DNA of 64,000 nucleotides from Madurella fahalii (Eukaryota > Ascomycota > Sordariomycetes > Sordariales). Location: positions 2,914,001-2,978,000 of the forward strand of contig CM056874.1 of assembly GCA_029876055.1 (NCBI GenBank), read 5' to 3'. The first letter of the stretch is position 1, and each line of letters starts with the position of its first letter. Below the pieces are notes generated by a model. That model worked only from the letters and a program-made list of their open reading frames with translations. It was not told the DNA's origin and did not search any database. A program made the position numbers and the translations under genes. Shown piece after piece: positions 9,977 to 21,715 of this stretch.

Positions 9977-10712
9977 AGCATGGATTGCTTTCCACGACAG
10001 GGTTGCGACCTCCAGCCCTCACATACAGCCTAGATTCCCCAGCTGATGAAAAAGTACGGCAACTTCATCAAGGACCGCGATTATAGCAGCGTATACGCTC
10101 CCTCGGGTATTCCCAACCGCGCGTTTCACCTTGCTGCAGTTGCCTTTGGCGGGTATACGTGGGAAAAGGCGGGTAGAATCTAGTAGAAAGTGCTTTTAGA
10201 GCGGATTGTCCCGCCGAACTGCACCTTCATCCAGTTTGCCGACACTACCGGGGACGCGATTAAGATTGTCATGGATGTGTGGAATCAGGTTGGGGTTGTG
10301 AGAAAGGTTCAAAGGAGGGAAGAAAGCTCGCAAGTTAAGATACAGTCAAGCCAGTTGCCAATGTGGTCGCTACTAATTAGGTAGGACGAGGGAGTGGTAG
10401 CAGGGTAATAGCCAATATCTTACGACTACAGCATTATTTGCATCTCTCTTGTCTTCATCCTAGCGCTTAGGTCCATGTAATCTAGTCTCGCCACCCAACC
10501 GTGCTGCCTAGAAGCTTAGCAAATCACGCAGTCCCGGTTGCAGCAGCACCGGCAAGCGGCTGTCTTGCACTGGTGCCAACAGCTCTCCAAGATATTCCCG
10601 GCCGTGCAGTTGCATACTGACAGCATGTTAGTATAGTGCAGTGTGTCTTCGAAGTCACTTAGCGAGGTTAAATGTGTTGCCGGCGCTCTGGGGTTAGGAG
10701 GTTTGGTAGCCA
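9977..10712 (+). pseudogene. M4 (thermolysin-like) metalloprotease C-terminal relic, copy 1
   Basis: The frame from 10044 reads MKKYGNFIKDRDYSSVY, IPNRAFHLAAVAFGG, YTWEKAGRI, two TAG stops (10181-10186), and after 10190 CTFIQFADTTGDAIKIV and DVWNQVGVV. This order (SGIPN-AFxLAA-WEKAGxIW-TFxQFA-AWxxVGV) is the C-terminal helical domain of M4 peptidases. The zinc motif HExxH lies upstream in the family and is not present. The whole 730 bp, including the 3' flank, is repeated at 52266-52979. The first TAG is shared by both copies, so the stop was there before the duplication; the second is private to this copy. Confidence 0.7.
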
Positions 10713-11063
10713 GGAGCTTCGAAGCTGCTGCTTGGCGGGCTCGCCGACGAAAGATCTAGCCATGCTGTCGTCGAAGACCCAGAGGCCAGTCAAAGGTAGC
10801 GCCAGACGGCGCTACATCGCTCGCTTTCGTGGCCCGGTTCTGAAATATCGAACCTGGGGAACATGGTCGCTGAGGTTACGCCAGGGCTACTCCGGCCCTT
10901 TGTTGAGTCCACGCACTGGGCGGCGGGATTGAGGGCCACAAGTTGCCTTTAGCAGAATGTTCCCCCTCTGAATTGCCTGGTCTTTGTCTCCAGGCGTTCC
11001 CAGACCTCCACCATCGATTTTACGCAAAGATTATCCCAGTCTCTAAAGACACATTCCCTCAAA
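10713..11063. other. no gene seen
   Basis: Unique sequence after the duplicated block ends. No recognisable coding motif. Confidence 0.4.
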
Positions 11064-11482
11064 ATGGCGGCGTTTCATCTGGAAAACCTGGATGCAAACT
11101 GGGGACTCCCTACAACCGAGCTGGAATGGAGCGATGATGCTGAGCTTTGGTTAAGCCCGAAGCTCTTTCCGCCTCCTGGGTCATTCATTCTACCCCATGA
11201 CAACCCCCCCCCCCCCCCCCCGTTCGGATAGTTTGAGAACATGGTACATTTACCGTTTGATCTAGATAAAGGCAAACTCCAGATACATTTGGCATGGACT
11301 CAGTGGTATCGTACGAGCCATCTGCTAGGAGGTAAGATCTGCACAGAGTATTCACTTCGATTTCCTTCACTGTTGCAGAACAGGCTGCACGAGCAACTTC
11401 TATCGTTCACATCCATCGAGAAGCCACCCCAGCAAAACCAGTAGTCCTCCAACGTTCAGCAAATGCGGGCCGCAAACAGTGA
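11064..11482 (+). pseudogene. small two-exon gene model with an in-frame stop
   Basis: ATG 11064 (AAAATGG context) opens MAAFHLENLDANWGLP, LEWSDDAELWLSPKLF. An 18-C run at 11204-11221 encodes a proline stretch, then TAG at 11229-11231 stops the frame. The same frame goes on with MVHLPFDLDKGKLQIHL and AWTQWYRTSHLLG to a clean intron, 11332-11378 (GTAAGT-like donor, TTGCAG acceptor), and exon 2 reads EQAARATSIVHIHREA to a TGA at 11480. The good splice sites and matching phase suggest a once-real gene, broken by one stop or by C-run slippage. I do not recognise the protein. Confidence 0.35.
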
Positions 11483-12922
11483 ATATGTGGAAGTAGACCA
11501 CCGAGTACAGCTGTATCTCGACAACATCCTCTGTAGGGAATGGGATGTGTCAGTTGCAGGCGGTCTTCTGTCCCAGGAGAGCGGCGCTTCAAGCGCAGCT
11601 CTGAGCGATTATTCCCCGTCGTCAGGAACTGTAGCTCTTTCTCTAGCGGCGGGCCGCAATACCAACTTCCAGTTTGTCGAGTTTGTCGCCTCGCCTAGAC
11701 TTGGGCTTTCTGAAACCGGTGTTCCCTCTCCGAACGAAAGCATCAAAGTTCTAGAGTGCGGTGCCACACCGGAACCTCTGCTCAGTCGGATAGATCAAGG
11801 TTCTAAGCCACTCCGGTACCTGGATGAATAGTGAGAATTGGGTTTCCGGGCTATAGGGAAGTTGATTAGGCACTATAAAGAGATGTACCGCAGGGGGAAA
11901 TTGGGCCGGTATTGCTGCAATTCTTCGAACCCAAGACGGGAAAGCGCAACGAAACTCGGTCATAGGCTAGAGCATCGATAAATTTGGGAGATTCCCGAGT
12001 GTTAAGAGGGAGCTAACTCCCGACTCGGCCGTTATCGTCTGCATACAATTCAAATACGTCCCCGGCTGCCCCGTCTTCGAAGCACTCGAGCCGGGCGTAC
12101 ATGCCAACCATGCCAATACCGCTGACATCCAATACCTGGCAGATCAAACGGCGCCATTGTTAGAATAGGAGGAAAATGTGTGGCTTTGCTGCCATCTCAA
12201 ATACGAGGATATGGCAGGATATAAAGTAAAACGTTAGGAATGAGTTTTAAGATTTAATCCTTTCGCCCTTATCGGCGTTAAATTGTGCTGTCGGCACTTG
12301 TGGCGTAACTTCATGCTTCCCTATTAGCCAGAGAAGCCGCTGACTCCAATAATGACTTCGTTTTCGCCGGTTGACCCGGCGCTGAATGCTGTCGACAAAG
12401 GGAGCCAGCTAAACTTACCACAGTGTATCTACAAGTCTTCGTCTTCACTGCCCCACCAGAGTATAGGCTTTAGCTAGTTTATCAATAGGCATTTTCTAGA
12501 GAGGCGTGCTGGTTCGGCAAAGAGAAGAAGCCCATGCTTTACTATGAGGATGTCAAGTTACGGACGCCAACACCCCTTACGCGACAAATGACTCTCCCTC
12601 CATCGCACCAATGCCTATCCCCGACTCTTTGCAGCCAACAATGGAAACGACGATGCAGGATGTTGCGACCATCCGCCGGCCCTACTTTAAAATGCCCGGG
12701 GCCGGCAAAGCACGAATGTGGTGTTTCATCACAAACTGGCGTTGGGTCAATCGCCAACAGGTGTTAGGTTAATTAATCTCGACATTTCGTGCACCAACTG
12801 CGTTGCTTGACCGAAATAAGGCACCTAAGGAAGTTAGGTTGGCTCTGTTACAAAGACGAGACCCCTTGGACCTTGTGGTATTCCCCAACAGTAACGCGAA
12901 TCTCATTTGTAGGAATACACAA
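11483..12922. other. 1.4 kb with no recognised gene
   Basis: Open frames occur (11463-11831 plus, 12534-12767 plus) without known motifs. The last part is the promoter side of the SDR relic. Confidence 0.4.
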
Positions 12923-13940
12923 ATGTTGACGCCTAAGAAGGGTATCCTAGTGACGGGCTGTTCAGCTGGTGGCATCGGCGCCACGATTGTCTAGGAACTT
13001 GCAAGACACGGGCACCACGTTTACGCTACCGCCCGAACCACATCCAAAATGTCTGCCGAGCTCTCGGCACTCCCCGACGCCACGACCCTCCAGCTCGACG
13101 TGACTTCCGACACGTCGGTCAGAGAAGCCGTCAAGGCCGTCGCCGAAAATGGCGCCACCACAGGGCTTGACGTTCTCGTCAACAACGCTGGGTATGGGTA
13201 CACTATGCCGCTTTTGGACGTCGACATCGCGCATGCCCAAAGACTCCACGACACAAACCTCTGGGGTGCTGTCAGGTCCATCCAGGCGTTCTCCGGCCTC
13301 TTGATTGCGAGCAAGGGGCGTATTGTGAATATCAGCAGCGTCGGCACCGCTGTGAATACTCCGTGGGTTGGTAAGCGCAACCGGGTATCATGCCTTGCCA
13401 TTCATCATTCGCCGTCGCCGTCGCTGACACTGAGGGGACTATGCTTCGGTCTATTAAGGTGTATACGCCTCTGCCAAAGCGGCGCTAAACTCCATCTCTG
13501 ACACGTTGCGTCTCGAGCTGGCCCCGTTCAATGTCAGCGTCGTCACCATCATGATTGGCACCGTAGCCACGCCCTTCCATGCCAATGAGCCAGACGTTGT
13601 TTTGCCATTCTCGTCTCGGTACGCCGTCATCAGGGACACCATCAATCGCTGGGCAAAAGGGGAGGTCGGCCCCAAGGGAGGCTCGCCTGAGGAGCTTGCC
13701 AAGTCGCTCGTCGAGGATATCGTTGGCGACGGCAAGAATGTCCAGGTGTAGAAGGGGGCTAATAGCGGCACCGTCAAGTTTTTGTCCAGATGGATGCCGA
13801 CATCGATGCTCGTAAGTGCCCGTTCTCCCTGAATTGTCCGGTTGGCAACTCCGGCGCTAACATACATGTCCGTTTTCAAGGATGGGATGATGAGTAATGG
13901 TCAAGGTCTGGACGAGCTGTCCAGGAGCCTTGGGAAGTAA
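12923..13940 (+). pseudogene. short-chain dehydrogenase (AYR1-like), two nonsense codons
   Basis: Three exons: 12923-13370, 13459-13811, 13881-13940 (introns 88 and 69 bp, in phase). All SDR landmarks remain: GILVTGCSAGGIGA (Rossmann TGxxxGxG), LDVLVNNAGYGY, IVNISSVG, and the catalytic YxxxK as VYASAKAALNS formed exactly across intron 1. The C-terminus RWMPTSML plus GLDELSRSLGK matches 1-acyldihydroxyacetone-phosphate reductase-like proteins. TAG stops at 12992-12994 (expected Gln) and 13749-13751 (expected Trp) are both CpA-to-TpA changes. Otherwise the gene is intact, so loss is recent. Enzyme class is firm; the substrate is inferred from similarity only. Confidence 0.82.
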
Positions 13941-14028
13941 TTAGGAACCTGCTGCGCTAGGTCGTCTCTTAGACTACCACCATCTTAGTTACGGTTAAGC
14001 AGGTAGTTACGGGTCCCATATACTCTCT

Positions 14029-15658
14029 CTACTCTTTCATCGCGCTCGGAATCTTGAACCCTCCAGGAACCTGGTGTGAGAACACCCTTTTGGGGTCCAC
14101 ACGATCGCGCACCTCTTGCATCCGCCGCACCACCTCCTCTCCATAACTAGCAATGGGGTCCTGCCAGCGTGCCGCATAATTGAGATAAACAAACGGATCG
14201 TACGCGCCCATCTCTTTGGCGTCCCGTTCGATGGCCGCCATTATGTCGCGTCCGGCCTGCTCCACCCTCTCATCGTCGGCCGCCTCTGCCCAGGTGGCGG
14301 ACAGGAGAGTTACGACAAGTGCGCTCGAGCGTTGATCAAGCCCCAAGGCATTGGGCCGCGAGCCGGCGGCGCGCGCGTAGATGGCGGGCGGGAGCGGTTC
14401 GAGAGAGATGGACCAGACGATGCCTGGGACGGTGTCGATCGCCGCAAGGCTCTTGTTCCAGTGAGTGTATATCGACTTGAGAATGGGCAACGTCGAGGTA
14501 TGTGTGACCGTGACAAACAGCTGGCTGAGCAGAGGTTAGTCTCGTGGCAGTCCACGCTACAAACAGAGAGGATAAATACCGCATGCCCTTCCTAGAAAAT
14601 GAGCCTTGTTCGATCGCAATGTTCGTGATGCTATCGAGCCGCATTGTACTACGCATTGCTGGGATCTCCATCAGAAGCGCAAAAACTGCCGGATTCTCCT
14701 CCGCCTTGGTGTACTCAATGGCGTTAACGATGGCTGCTCCATGGCCCGCTGCAAACCCAAAACTTGTAATTAGAGAGGCGTATTCATTGTAAGCATCCGG
14801 CGAGTTTATCTCGGCAAATGCTTCAAGATGCTTGTCGATGGTAGACAGGGAATAGTAGACACTTCCCCTCCATATCTTGCCAAGGTCGAATGTGTCCATC
14901 GAGACGGCGGTTACCGCACCGAAGTTGTTTGATCCGCCCCGCAGCGCCCACCACAGGTCCGAGTTTTCGTCAGCATTAACCTTCACGATGGAGCCATCAG
15001 CCAGCACAACCTGATAGCTAGATACGGTGTCACACGTCCATCCGTAGCGCGGCGAGAAGAACGAGATGCCGCCGCCCGTGACCAGGCCACCAACTCCGAC
15101 ATCAGCCACCCGTCCCCCGGCCACGCTGAGACCTAACGGCTCGAGCTTCGCATAGACCTCTCCCCAAGTGGCGCCGACGCCAATCAAGGCGGTGCTCTGA
15201 TCGGGACTCACCTCAATGCTGTTTAGCAACCGCAGGTCGAGAACAACGCCGCCAGCTATGTTGGCCGCTCCGGCCAAAGGCAAGTGTCCTCCTGATCGGA
15301 TAGCAAAATCGCAGGCAGAGGCCTCCTGAGGGTCCGCAAGTGACTCCGCCGTGGAAGTGAGGGAGCGCACTGCCACCGAGACATCTTCAGCCGAGCTTGG
15401 CGTGACAATGCAGAGCGGCTGGATGTGGGCCTGTTGCTGGGCCCAGTTCGATGATACTGACGAGATGTAGCCGCCACTGCCGGGGAAGACGACCTTGTCC
15501 CCCAAAAGCGAGAGCAAAGCGAAACACTGCAGAAGGTTGTTAGAGCGTTCCTCATATTCCCAAATCGATGCCGGGGATCCCGGGGTGCTTACACAAACCC
15601 CTGCGCCGCTAAGGCTTTGCGCCTCTGTAAGGTTTGAGGACATAATCCACTGGTCCAT
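14029..15658 (-). CDS. FAD-linked oxidoreductase (BBE-like, VAO family)
   Basis: Three exons on the minus strand: 15658-15593, 15526-14580, 14524-14029; introns of 66 bp (GTAAGC...CTCTAAC...CTGCAG) and 55 bp. The product is 502 aa. The FAD-binding PCMH domain shows GDKVVFPGSGGY, IQPLCIVTPSSAEDVSVAV, the flavin-attaching RSGGH, and VGVGGLVTGGGISFFSPRYG. There is no Cys in the GRVADVGVGG loop, so a single covalent flavin bond is expected. The C-terminal BBE segment is YLNYAARWQDPIASYG and VFSHQVPGGFKI. Intron 1 could be read through in frame, but splicing restores the usual CCFALLSLLG start. Such enzymes oxidise alcohols, sugars or pathway intermediates. No signal peptide is obvious. Intact; the substrate is unknown. 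Confidence 0.85.
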
Positions 15659-16484
15659 TGGAATTCCGAGTGACCCCTACTTGGCTTATCGGCGACTGCT
15701 TATTGATGTAGGGCGTACGGAGCTAGCGATGCAAGGGGTCTTCAAGGTTTTTGTGGCTGTTGTGGTTGGGGGGGTTGGTGGGGGGGGAAGGAGGGGGGGG
15801 GGGAGGGGCGGCAAGTGGGACGCCTTTGTAAGCCAGCAGTTGGGAGCTGAGAACAAGGCATGATCGGGAGGTCTAGAAAGTGACCCGGTATGCCTGGACG
15901 GGCAGGCTACCCAGCCTTGGATACATACATTGCAACAGTGGTTGCTCCTGTGCCGCTGCGGGGGTACCCTGCGAGTTTTATCCAATCCCGTGCTTGAGCA
16001 TGACCACCAAGGTGCTCAGGGGGCACGGGAGCTTCTAGTGCCTGCAAGCAAACGGCCCTGCTTGGTGCCAACGCGTTTGCAACAGCCATGGCAGAGGCGT
16101 CGCGAACCCCGAGCACGGTTAAGTCTGGATTAAACATATATATGTTTTTCCTCGCTGATATTTAACCTCGGCTACATATTTATCTAATTCTTTGCAAATG
16201 TCCCAAGCAAGCATACAATTGCTTGAAGGCATCACCCGTGGACGTCCCTATTTTTGCGTTGCACCGCTTTGCCTTTCTGCTGGCCTCGTACGGCTCGCTG
16301 GCGGCATGTGTCCCCCTTTCCATGGCGTCACCGGCTCTTCCAGCATTAACATTAACATCCGGCGCCTCCTAGCCGCATTCTTGTGTGCATTCGATACCCT
16401 CCATGCTCTCCATAGTTCCCTTTAGGTTCCTACCTCGGGTCTGCTTCAAAAGCCCAGAGACTCACGAGACACCACTTCTTCTAG
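15659..16484. other. intergenic; G-rich tract
   Basis: This lies between two divergent FAD-oxidase genes. Bases 15764-15813 are a purine-rich G-run block. A decayed first exon of the next relic may lie at 16400-16430. No other gene seen. Confidence 0.45.
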
Positions 16485-17400
16485 TGCGGCAGTCTTGCAT
16501 CGACGCTTAGGTCAAAGGTCTCGCTACCAAAAACAGGCGCTTACAATGCCTCGATATCTTCCTACTGGGCGCAGGAAGAGGCCATGATAACCCCGGAATG
16601 CGTCCTGTCTGCCACTTCCGCCCGGGTCGGATCGACCGCTCTCAAGGTGCTTGCGCCTCGGCGATGGAAATTCGCCGTTCGCGGAGGTGGTCACGGCGCA
16701 ATTCCTGGCATCGCAAATATCGAAAATGGAGTCACGATTGACTTGAGGGGTCTGAACTCGGTGACTGTTTCTTTAGACCGCAAGACGGTCACTGTTGGAG
16801 GTGGACAGTCATGGGGCGCTGTTTATGAAAAACTCAACCCGTTGGGGCTCGCCGTGTCCGGTGGTCGACACGCACCGGTCGGTGTTGGTGGTTCTACTCT
16901 TGGTGGTAAGTGACTAATAACTCATGCTCCTGGCCCCAACTACGTTGACTAATGCTAACGCCTTCTCAAGGCGGATTGGTTACCTTACTGCAAGAGTGGG
17001 CTTCGCTTGCGACAATGTTGTTCGGTTTGAAGTCGTTCTCGCCAATGGAAGCATCGTGACAGCCTCTTCAATAACGGACCCGAACCTCTAGCGTGCGCTA
17101 AGGGATGGTGGCAGCAATTTCGGCATTGTGACCGAGTTCGCCTTGGAAGACCTTTCCCCCCGGTTCTATCTGGGCAGGGGATGCCTTCTTCCCAAGTTCA
17201 ACCCTCCTAGCACAGACACAGGCATTATACTCCTTTACGGCAAATACGAACTACGATCTGAACGCTGGCCTTATCGTGAACTACGCTTTTACCCCGGCGT
17301 CGGGTGCCTTGATCACCAACCAGTATGCGTATGGGCAGCCCGTTGTCAACCCGCCTACGTTCCAACCTTTTACTATCCAGTGGTCAGGTTGAGGGCGTGA
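16485..17400 (+). pseudogene. BBE-like FAD oxidase relic (N-terminal two thirds)
   Basis: After a TTCTAG acceptor the frame reads CGSLASTLRSKVSLPK, AYNASISSYWAQEEA, FAVRGGGHGAIPGIANI (with the flavin His), GQSWGAVYEKLNPLGL and VSGGRHAPVGVGG, as in the neighbouring intact oxidase. An intron at 16906-16970 is recognisable. Then a frameshift leads to VGFACDNVVRFEVVLANG, a TAG replaces Trp in PNL-RALRDGGSNFG (about 17090), and the 17177-17390 part (NAGLIVNYAFTPASGALI) lies in yet another frame. The 17177-17390 stretch is nearly identical to 55460-55672 on the other strand. The C-terminus is missing here. Confidence 0.78.
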
Positions 17401-18262
17401 TCGGCTCGTTCGTGTGACTTTTTGTCCGGCTTCCCGCGCCTCCTAAGCTAAAGAGCCGAAAATACCGTCGCCAGGTTAATAGAACGGTTTTCCATTCTGG
17501 GCCGAACTATAAACGTAAAACTTAGCAAAGGTAGCGACTTAGTATATGAATCTAGTTATGACAATGATGTATTTAGGTTTTTGACAAGGGTCGGTTGTCG
17601 TTCGAGAAACGGCAATCTCTGCTGTAGGCGGCGCTTCTGACAGGTGGAGTCCGGCCAACACAACTCTATATTAACCACAAGCTCGGCAGCCAAACCCGCG
17701 ATGCAGTCCGGAATCTTAGATGCGCGCATCTCGGAGCCAACTTGCTATTGCTAACTTGTAACCATCACTGACACGCCAAAGCGTCGCAGGAGCTGATCTC
17801 CCAATTCAACGACTCCCTCCGGTCCGACCGGCACTTTGGCCTGCTGGCGACCATTTCGGCCGAACAGCTGCGGCCCCTCCAGCTACTGATACCAACACCA
17901 TCGGCCGGCGCTTCGTTCGCTTCCAATGGCAAGTCCCTTCTGAGCCTGTTTCTCAAACCCAATGAGGCGCTGTGTATTACCCTCCACTGCTACCTGTCGA
18001 GCCCGGCTCTGGTGGCCGTGATATATATACTCGATACCGTACCGGTACGCATAGCTGGCATAGGTACCCCGGCTGCGATGACTCGCAACAGCAGCTCACC
18101 CTCGCTCGCGGCCAGCTTTCGCAGGGTGAGCAAGATTAGTTCACCGGGTCCGCTTAAAGCGGCCAGAGCCCGAGCGGAGCCAACTACATGTCAGACAGCT
18201 ATTCTAATGGGAATAGCTTCAGTCAAGAATTTGTGAGGTTATGGTTACTAAAGCCCCTATCT
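17401..18262. other. decayed DNA, possible oxidase remains
   Basis: Fragments such as AKASQELISQFNDSLR (17778-17826) look once-coding but I cannot name the family. A perfect 12-bp palindrome (CGTACCGGTACG) lies at 18038-18049. Confidence 0.3.
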
Positions 18263-18445
18263 ATTATTATTCTTCTTACACCGCTTTACCTAAGATAAGG
18301 TGTGCTAGACCTTCTACTGCTGTTAGGGGATTCCATCGTAGTCTCGTAACTGGTGACCTCAAGGGCGTCAACCTTGACGCTGAGATAGGCACTTCATGAA
18401 AACTGGCATGATCTATGAACAAGGTAAGGGATTATGAGTTGATTG
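18263..18445 (+). repeat. dispersed repeat R1+R2
   Basis: R1 (GCTTTACCTAAGATAAGG, then TGTGCTAGACCTTCTACTGC) recurs at 42735-42790, more weakly at 42885-42960, and inverted at 51866-51930. R2 (AACTGGTGACCTCAAGGGC, then GGCATGATCTATGAACAAGG) recurs at 45645-45757. All copies differ by transitions. This copy is the least decayed. Confidence 0.55.
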
Positions 18446-19299
18446 AGTTTGTTGCGTGGGAAAATGAAAAAAGTTTAAATCTTGTTGTGTTCTATCTTGC
18501 TATGTTAAAGAGTGTAAAAGCCTAGTAATATATGACAGGAATAGGCTAGTGCCCAGAGAAAGCTCCAGCATCCTGGGATTACATAACCCCTGAGATTTTA
18601 GCTGTCTAGCCTATCTAGGCTCCTACCATATAACAGATCTTTTCGGTATTAAGACATCGTGACCTATCTCCCTCAACGTATTCCCAGAACAACCCCTTTA
18701 CAGTGATATAGCCCGTAAAGAAGATTGGATCTATATCTAAGATCTCCCCGAGAAGGTAGATTAGATAGGGTTGGATATTCTCTACAAGCAAAATCCGCCT
18801 ATCAGTTGTAGAGGTAGTATCGATCAGGTTGGCTAAATCTGCCTCAGCTACAGTTAGAGGATTTGGTACCGATTATCCGCTCCGAGGGTAGTCGAGATTA
18901 ACGAAATTGCTTGCGGATCCTGGCCTATATCTCAAATAATCTGTTAATCCTGTGATGTAAGGGTTGGTTTGGTATCGAGACTGGACAAAATCCCCATATG
19001 ATCTTTTTTTGCAGCTCATATTTTTGGACTGGTTTAAGGATGGCGATCTGAAGGAGAGGGAAGAAGTACAAGAATTGGCTTGCCCTTTGTAGATCTCTAT
19101 TACGATCAAAAATCACGACATGGATATAAGCAACGTCAAATAGTCAACGTGAATTATTTTTCTGAACCAGATAGACTGGGCCAGCAGTGGTGGCCAAGAT
19201 GTAGCTCCAGTCTCTTGTAACTTTCGCTTTGACGGGCTCAGCACATGCAATTCCTCACTCTAGTACCGGCCACACCGTGAACCGCCAAGCAGCAGAGCT
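18446..19299. other. AT-rich, no gene seen
   Basis: RIP-like, stop-rich sequence; two overlapping short minus frames near 18.9-19.1 kb have no motif. Confidence 0.4.
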
Positions 19300-20573
19300 A
19301 CGCGATGCCTACGACTTCGCATCGTCGGTGGCGGGACAGCCGGCTTAACAGTCGCAGATCGTCTCAGGCGTTCCCTGAGAGTTCGCCACCGTGATCCATT
19401 CAGGAAACACAGCTAACCATCACACAGAAAGCGTTCTTGCTGTGGAGTGCGACGACATCGAATACGCTGCCAGGCAATTTGAACCACCCAAACTTGTCAG
19501 GGGCGAGACCGGTGGGTACGCTAGTCGATGGGAACTCACCTCAACTCCGAGCCCCGAGCTGGGCAACGCCACGGCCTATGTCATAGCCGGCAGAGTCGTT
19601 GGTGCAAGCAGTGCCGTTAAACAGGATGGTCTTGACCGTGGGTCGCGGCATGACTACGACGCGTGGCAGCAGCTCCAAGCCGGATGTGACACCACCACGC
19701 CCAAGTTCACGGACCCCGTCCCGGCTGGCATATTCAACACCACCTTTGCTGCCGCCGCCCTCGCAGGGTTCAACGTCACGCCCGCCACCGGCCATACACG
19801 CTCGGCATGTCCAACATCTTCATCTAGCCCTCCCTCCCAGACATGACAACCCCCTCCACCTTGTCGAACGTCATCTCACGAATCTGGTCCCTCACAGGCC
19901 CCAACAATACGACTCTGTAGCTTCTCCATGTCTATGCCTCAGATCCTACCCTTCTAGCAGGCTACCGAGCCCAGTTCCCCGCTCTCGAGGATTTCCACGC
20001 TAACTCGCACGCTCCGAGCATGGAATCGGCATTCGCGACGGGGACCCGCCTCCCGGCCGCTTTGCTGCACCCCTTCTCACGAGGAACTGTCCGTCTGAAC
20101 ACAACTCACCCCGCTGGAGCTGCCCATACTGGATTACCGCTCGGCATCCAACCAGTGGATCTCACGCTACATATCATCCACCTGCGGTATATCCGAAAGA
20201 CAATCCACAGTCTGAGACCCTCAAGGGACTCTCATGCCATCGAGGCAGCTCCTGGACTGGAGGTACAGAGCGATGAAGACCTAGAGGCTTACGTGAGGAG
20301 CACCGCCACGCAATTGTAAATGCATCCGTGCTGTACGGCGGCGATAATGCCAAGGGAAAGGGAGGCGTAGTCAGAGTGGATTTGAAGGTGCATAGGGCGA
20401 CCGGGCTGTAAGTCTTTCCCTGCTTGGGTCCAGTCGAGTTGGCCTTAAGAGGGGGATATGAGCTGACTTGATGGTGAAACAGGCGAATCGTAGACGCGGG
20501 CATCCTCCCGATTCTGCCGAGTGCGCATCTCAGCGCGACGATCTACGCTGTTGCTGAAAATATTATGGAATAA
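19300..20573 (+). pseudogene. GMC oxidoreductase relic with internal deletion
   Basis: The N-terminal FAD site is seen as DAYDF then IVGGGTAGLTVADRL (about 19303-19365, one frameshift), followed by LGNATAYVIAGRVVGASS (19562-19615) and DRGSRHDYDAW, as in glucose-methanol-choline oxidoreductases. The C-terminal half is LLHPFSRGTVRLNTTHPAG (20065-20124), SDEDLEAYVRSTATQ, HPCCTAAIMP (about 20321-20350, the catalytic His region), an intron, and IVDAGILPILPSAHL, ATIYAVAENIME to TAA 20571. About 200 residues between the halves are missing and there are several frameshifts. FAD-dependent alcohol or sugar oxidase origin is sure; it cannot work now. Confidence 0.78.
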
Positions 20574-20616
20574 GTTGTAGGTAGTATTCGCTCACCCCGA
20601 TTCAAGGCGCTTATTT

Positions 20617-20866
20617 AAAAAAAAAAAAAAAAAAAAAGTCATCCAGTGACCTGCTTTGGGGACTACAACGAGATGAGACAACCCAGATTGTGCTTGGCCC
20701 CCTTACGCAGAGAGGTACCCCCCTTATCGATGCCGTGTGGGGAGCTACCCTCAGAAGTTTGATACCGCTGCGACGGTTCCGTCAAGGTCAAGGAACCGGA
20801 CAAAAATTGAAACGGCTTGGAGGGCAACTGGGTGAGGTAGAATTCGGTTTTTTTTTTTTTTTTTTT
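20617..20866. repeat. poly-A and poly-T tracts 250 bp apart
   Basis: A run of 21 A at 20617-20637 and a run of 19 T at 20848-20866 face each other, enclosing about 210 bp with no coding motif. This could be two opposed retroposed ends or chance slippage tracts. Confidence 0.6.
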
Positions 20867-21715
20867 CTCCCGCCGGTGGTTCTTGATGGAAGTTTGTCCT
20901 AACTACTATGATAGACATAGTGTTAAGAACGATTGCGGAAGTGTCGACACGGTGTAAGGAGGATGGTTCGCGAGGGAAAGGAGTATGCAACATGTGATGT
21001 GCACGTGTCTACTTTTGACACGATGAGTAAGCAGGACGGATGTGCCATCTCGGGCGGCTCAGTGGGCGGCTCACACGGCACAGGGGGCGCTAATTAGAAG
21101 AAAAGTCCGTCCAGGGGCAACCATAACACCACGACCACACATCACCCCTGAATTGGGTAGCTCCATGATGATTGCGCCTGCTAATTCTGGGGAAAACTCA
21201 TGGATAGATTTGACTAGCAAAAAAAGAGGCAACAGGAACATTTGGTCAAGCAAGTGCGAAGCCAATTCTGAGGCGATGAACGCTTCTGGGAAAAAGGCAC
21301 AACTGAGCATTTGATAGCACAGTTTAGTTGGGATTCATGAACACCGGAAAGAGAATCGACTGGACGACATTTTGGGACCAAGAGCAGGAACGAAATGCTG
21401 ATGAGATTATCACAGGACTTTTCTAACGCGAAAAAGGGTTCCAAAGGGTTCGACGAAAGGTCGAAGAGGTAGAAGAGGATGTGGTTCTCACAACGTCCCG
21501 TGTATTAGGTGCCTCATTGTAGCCCTATGCGCCGTCTATCCGTATCCTAGGTGGGGAGCTGCTCTGCTCGGGTTCCTCTCGCGCCACCTTGACGATGGCT
21601 CTTCCATTCCCTCCGTGTGTTGCCATGGAAAACGCCGATGATGTAGCTTAGAGCGATTATGGTTATGTCCAGAGTATAGAGGCCTGGAGAAGGATGTATT
21701 GGAGGGCGGGTAGCG
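20867..21715. other. no gene recognised
   Basis: Frames such as 21042-21314 plus lack any motif or splice logic. This is the downstream flank of the small minus-strand gene. Confidence 0.4.

Noticed and set aside
15256..15555. Extra minus-strand frame inside the FAD oxidase
   Set aside because: Out of frame with the recognised domain and without motif; a shadow of the real gene.
15527..15592. Reading through intron 1 of the FAD oxidase
   Set aside because: It is in frame and open, but splice and branch signals are strong and splicing restores the family's N-terminal pattern.
15686..15985. Proline-rich frame over the G-run block
   Set aside because: Produced by the C/G homopolymer tract; no family or start context.
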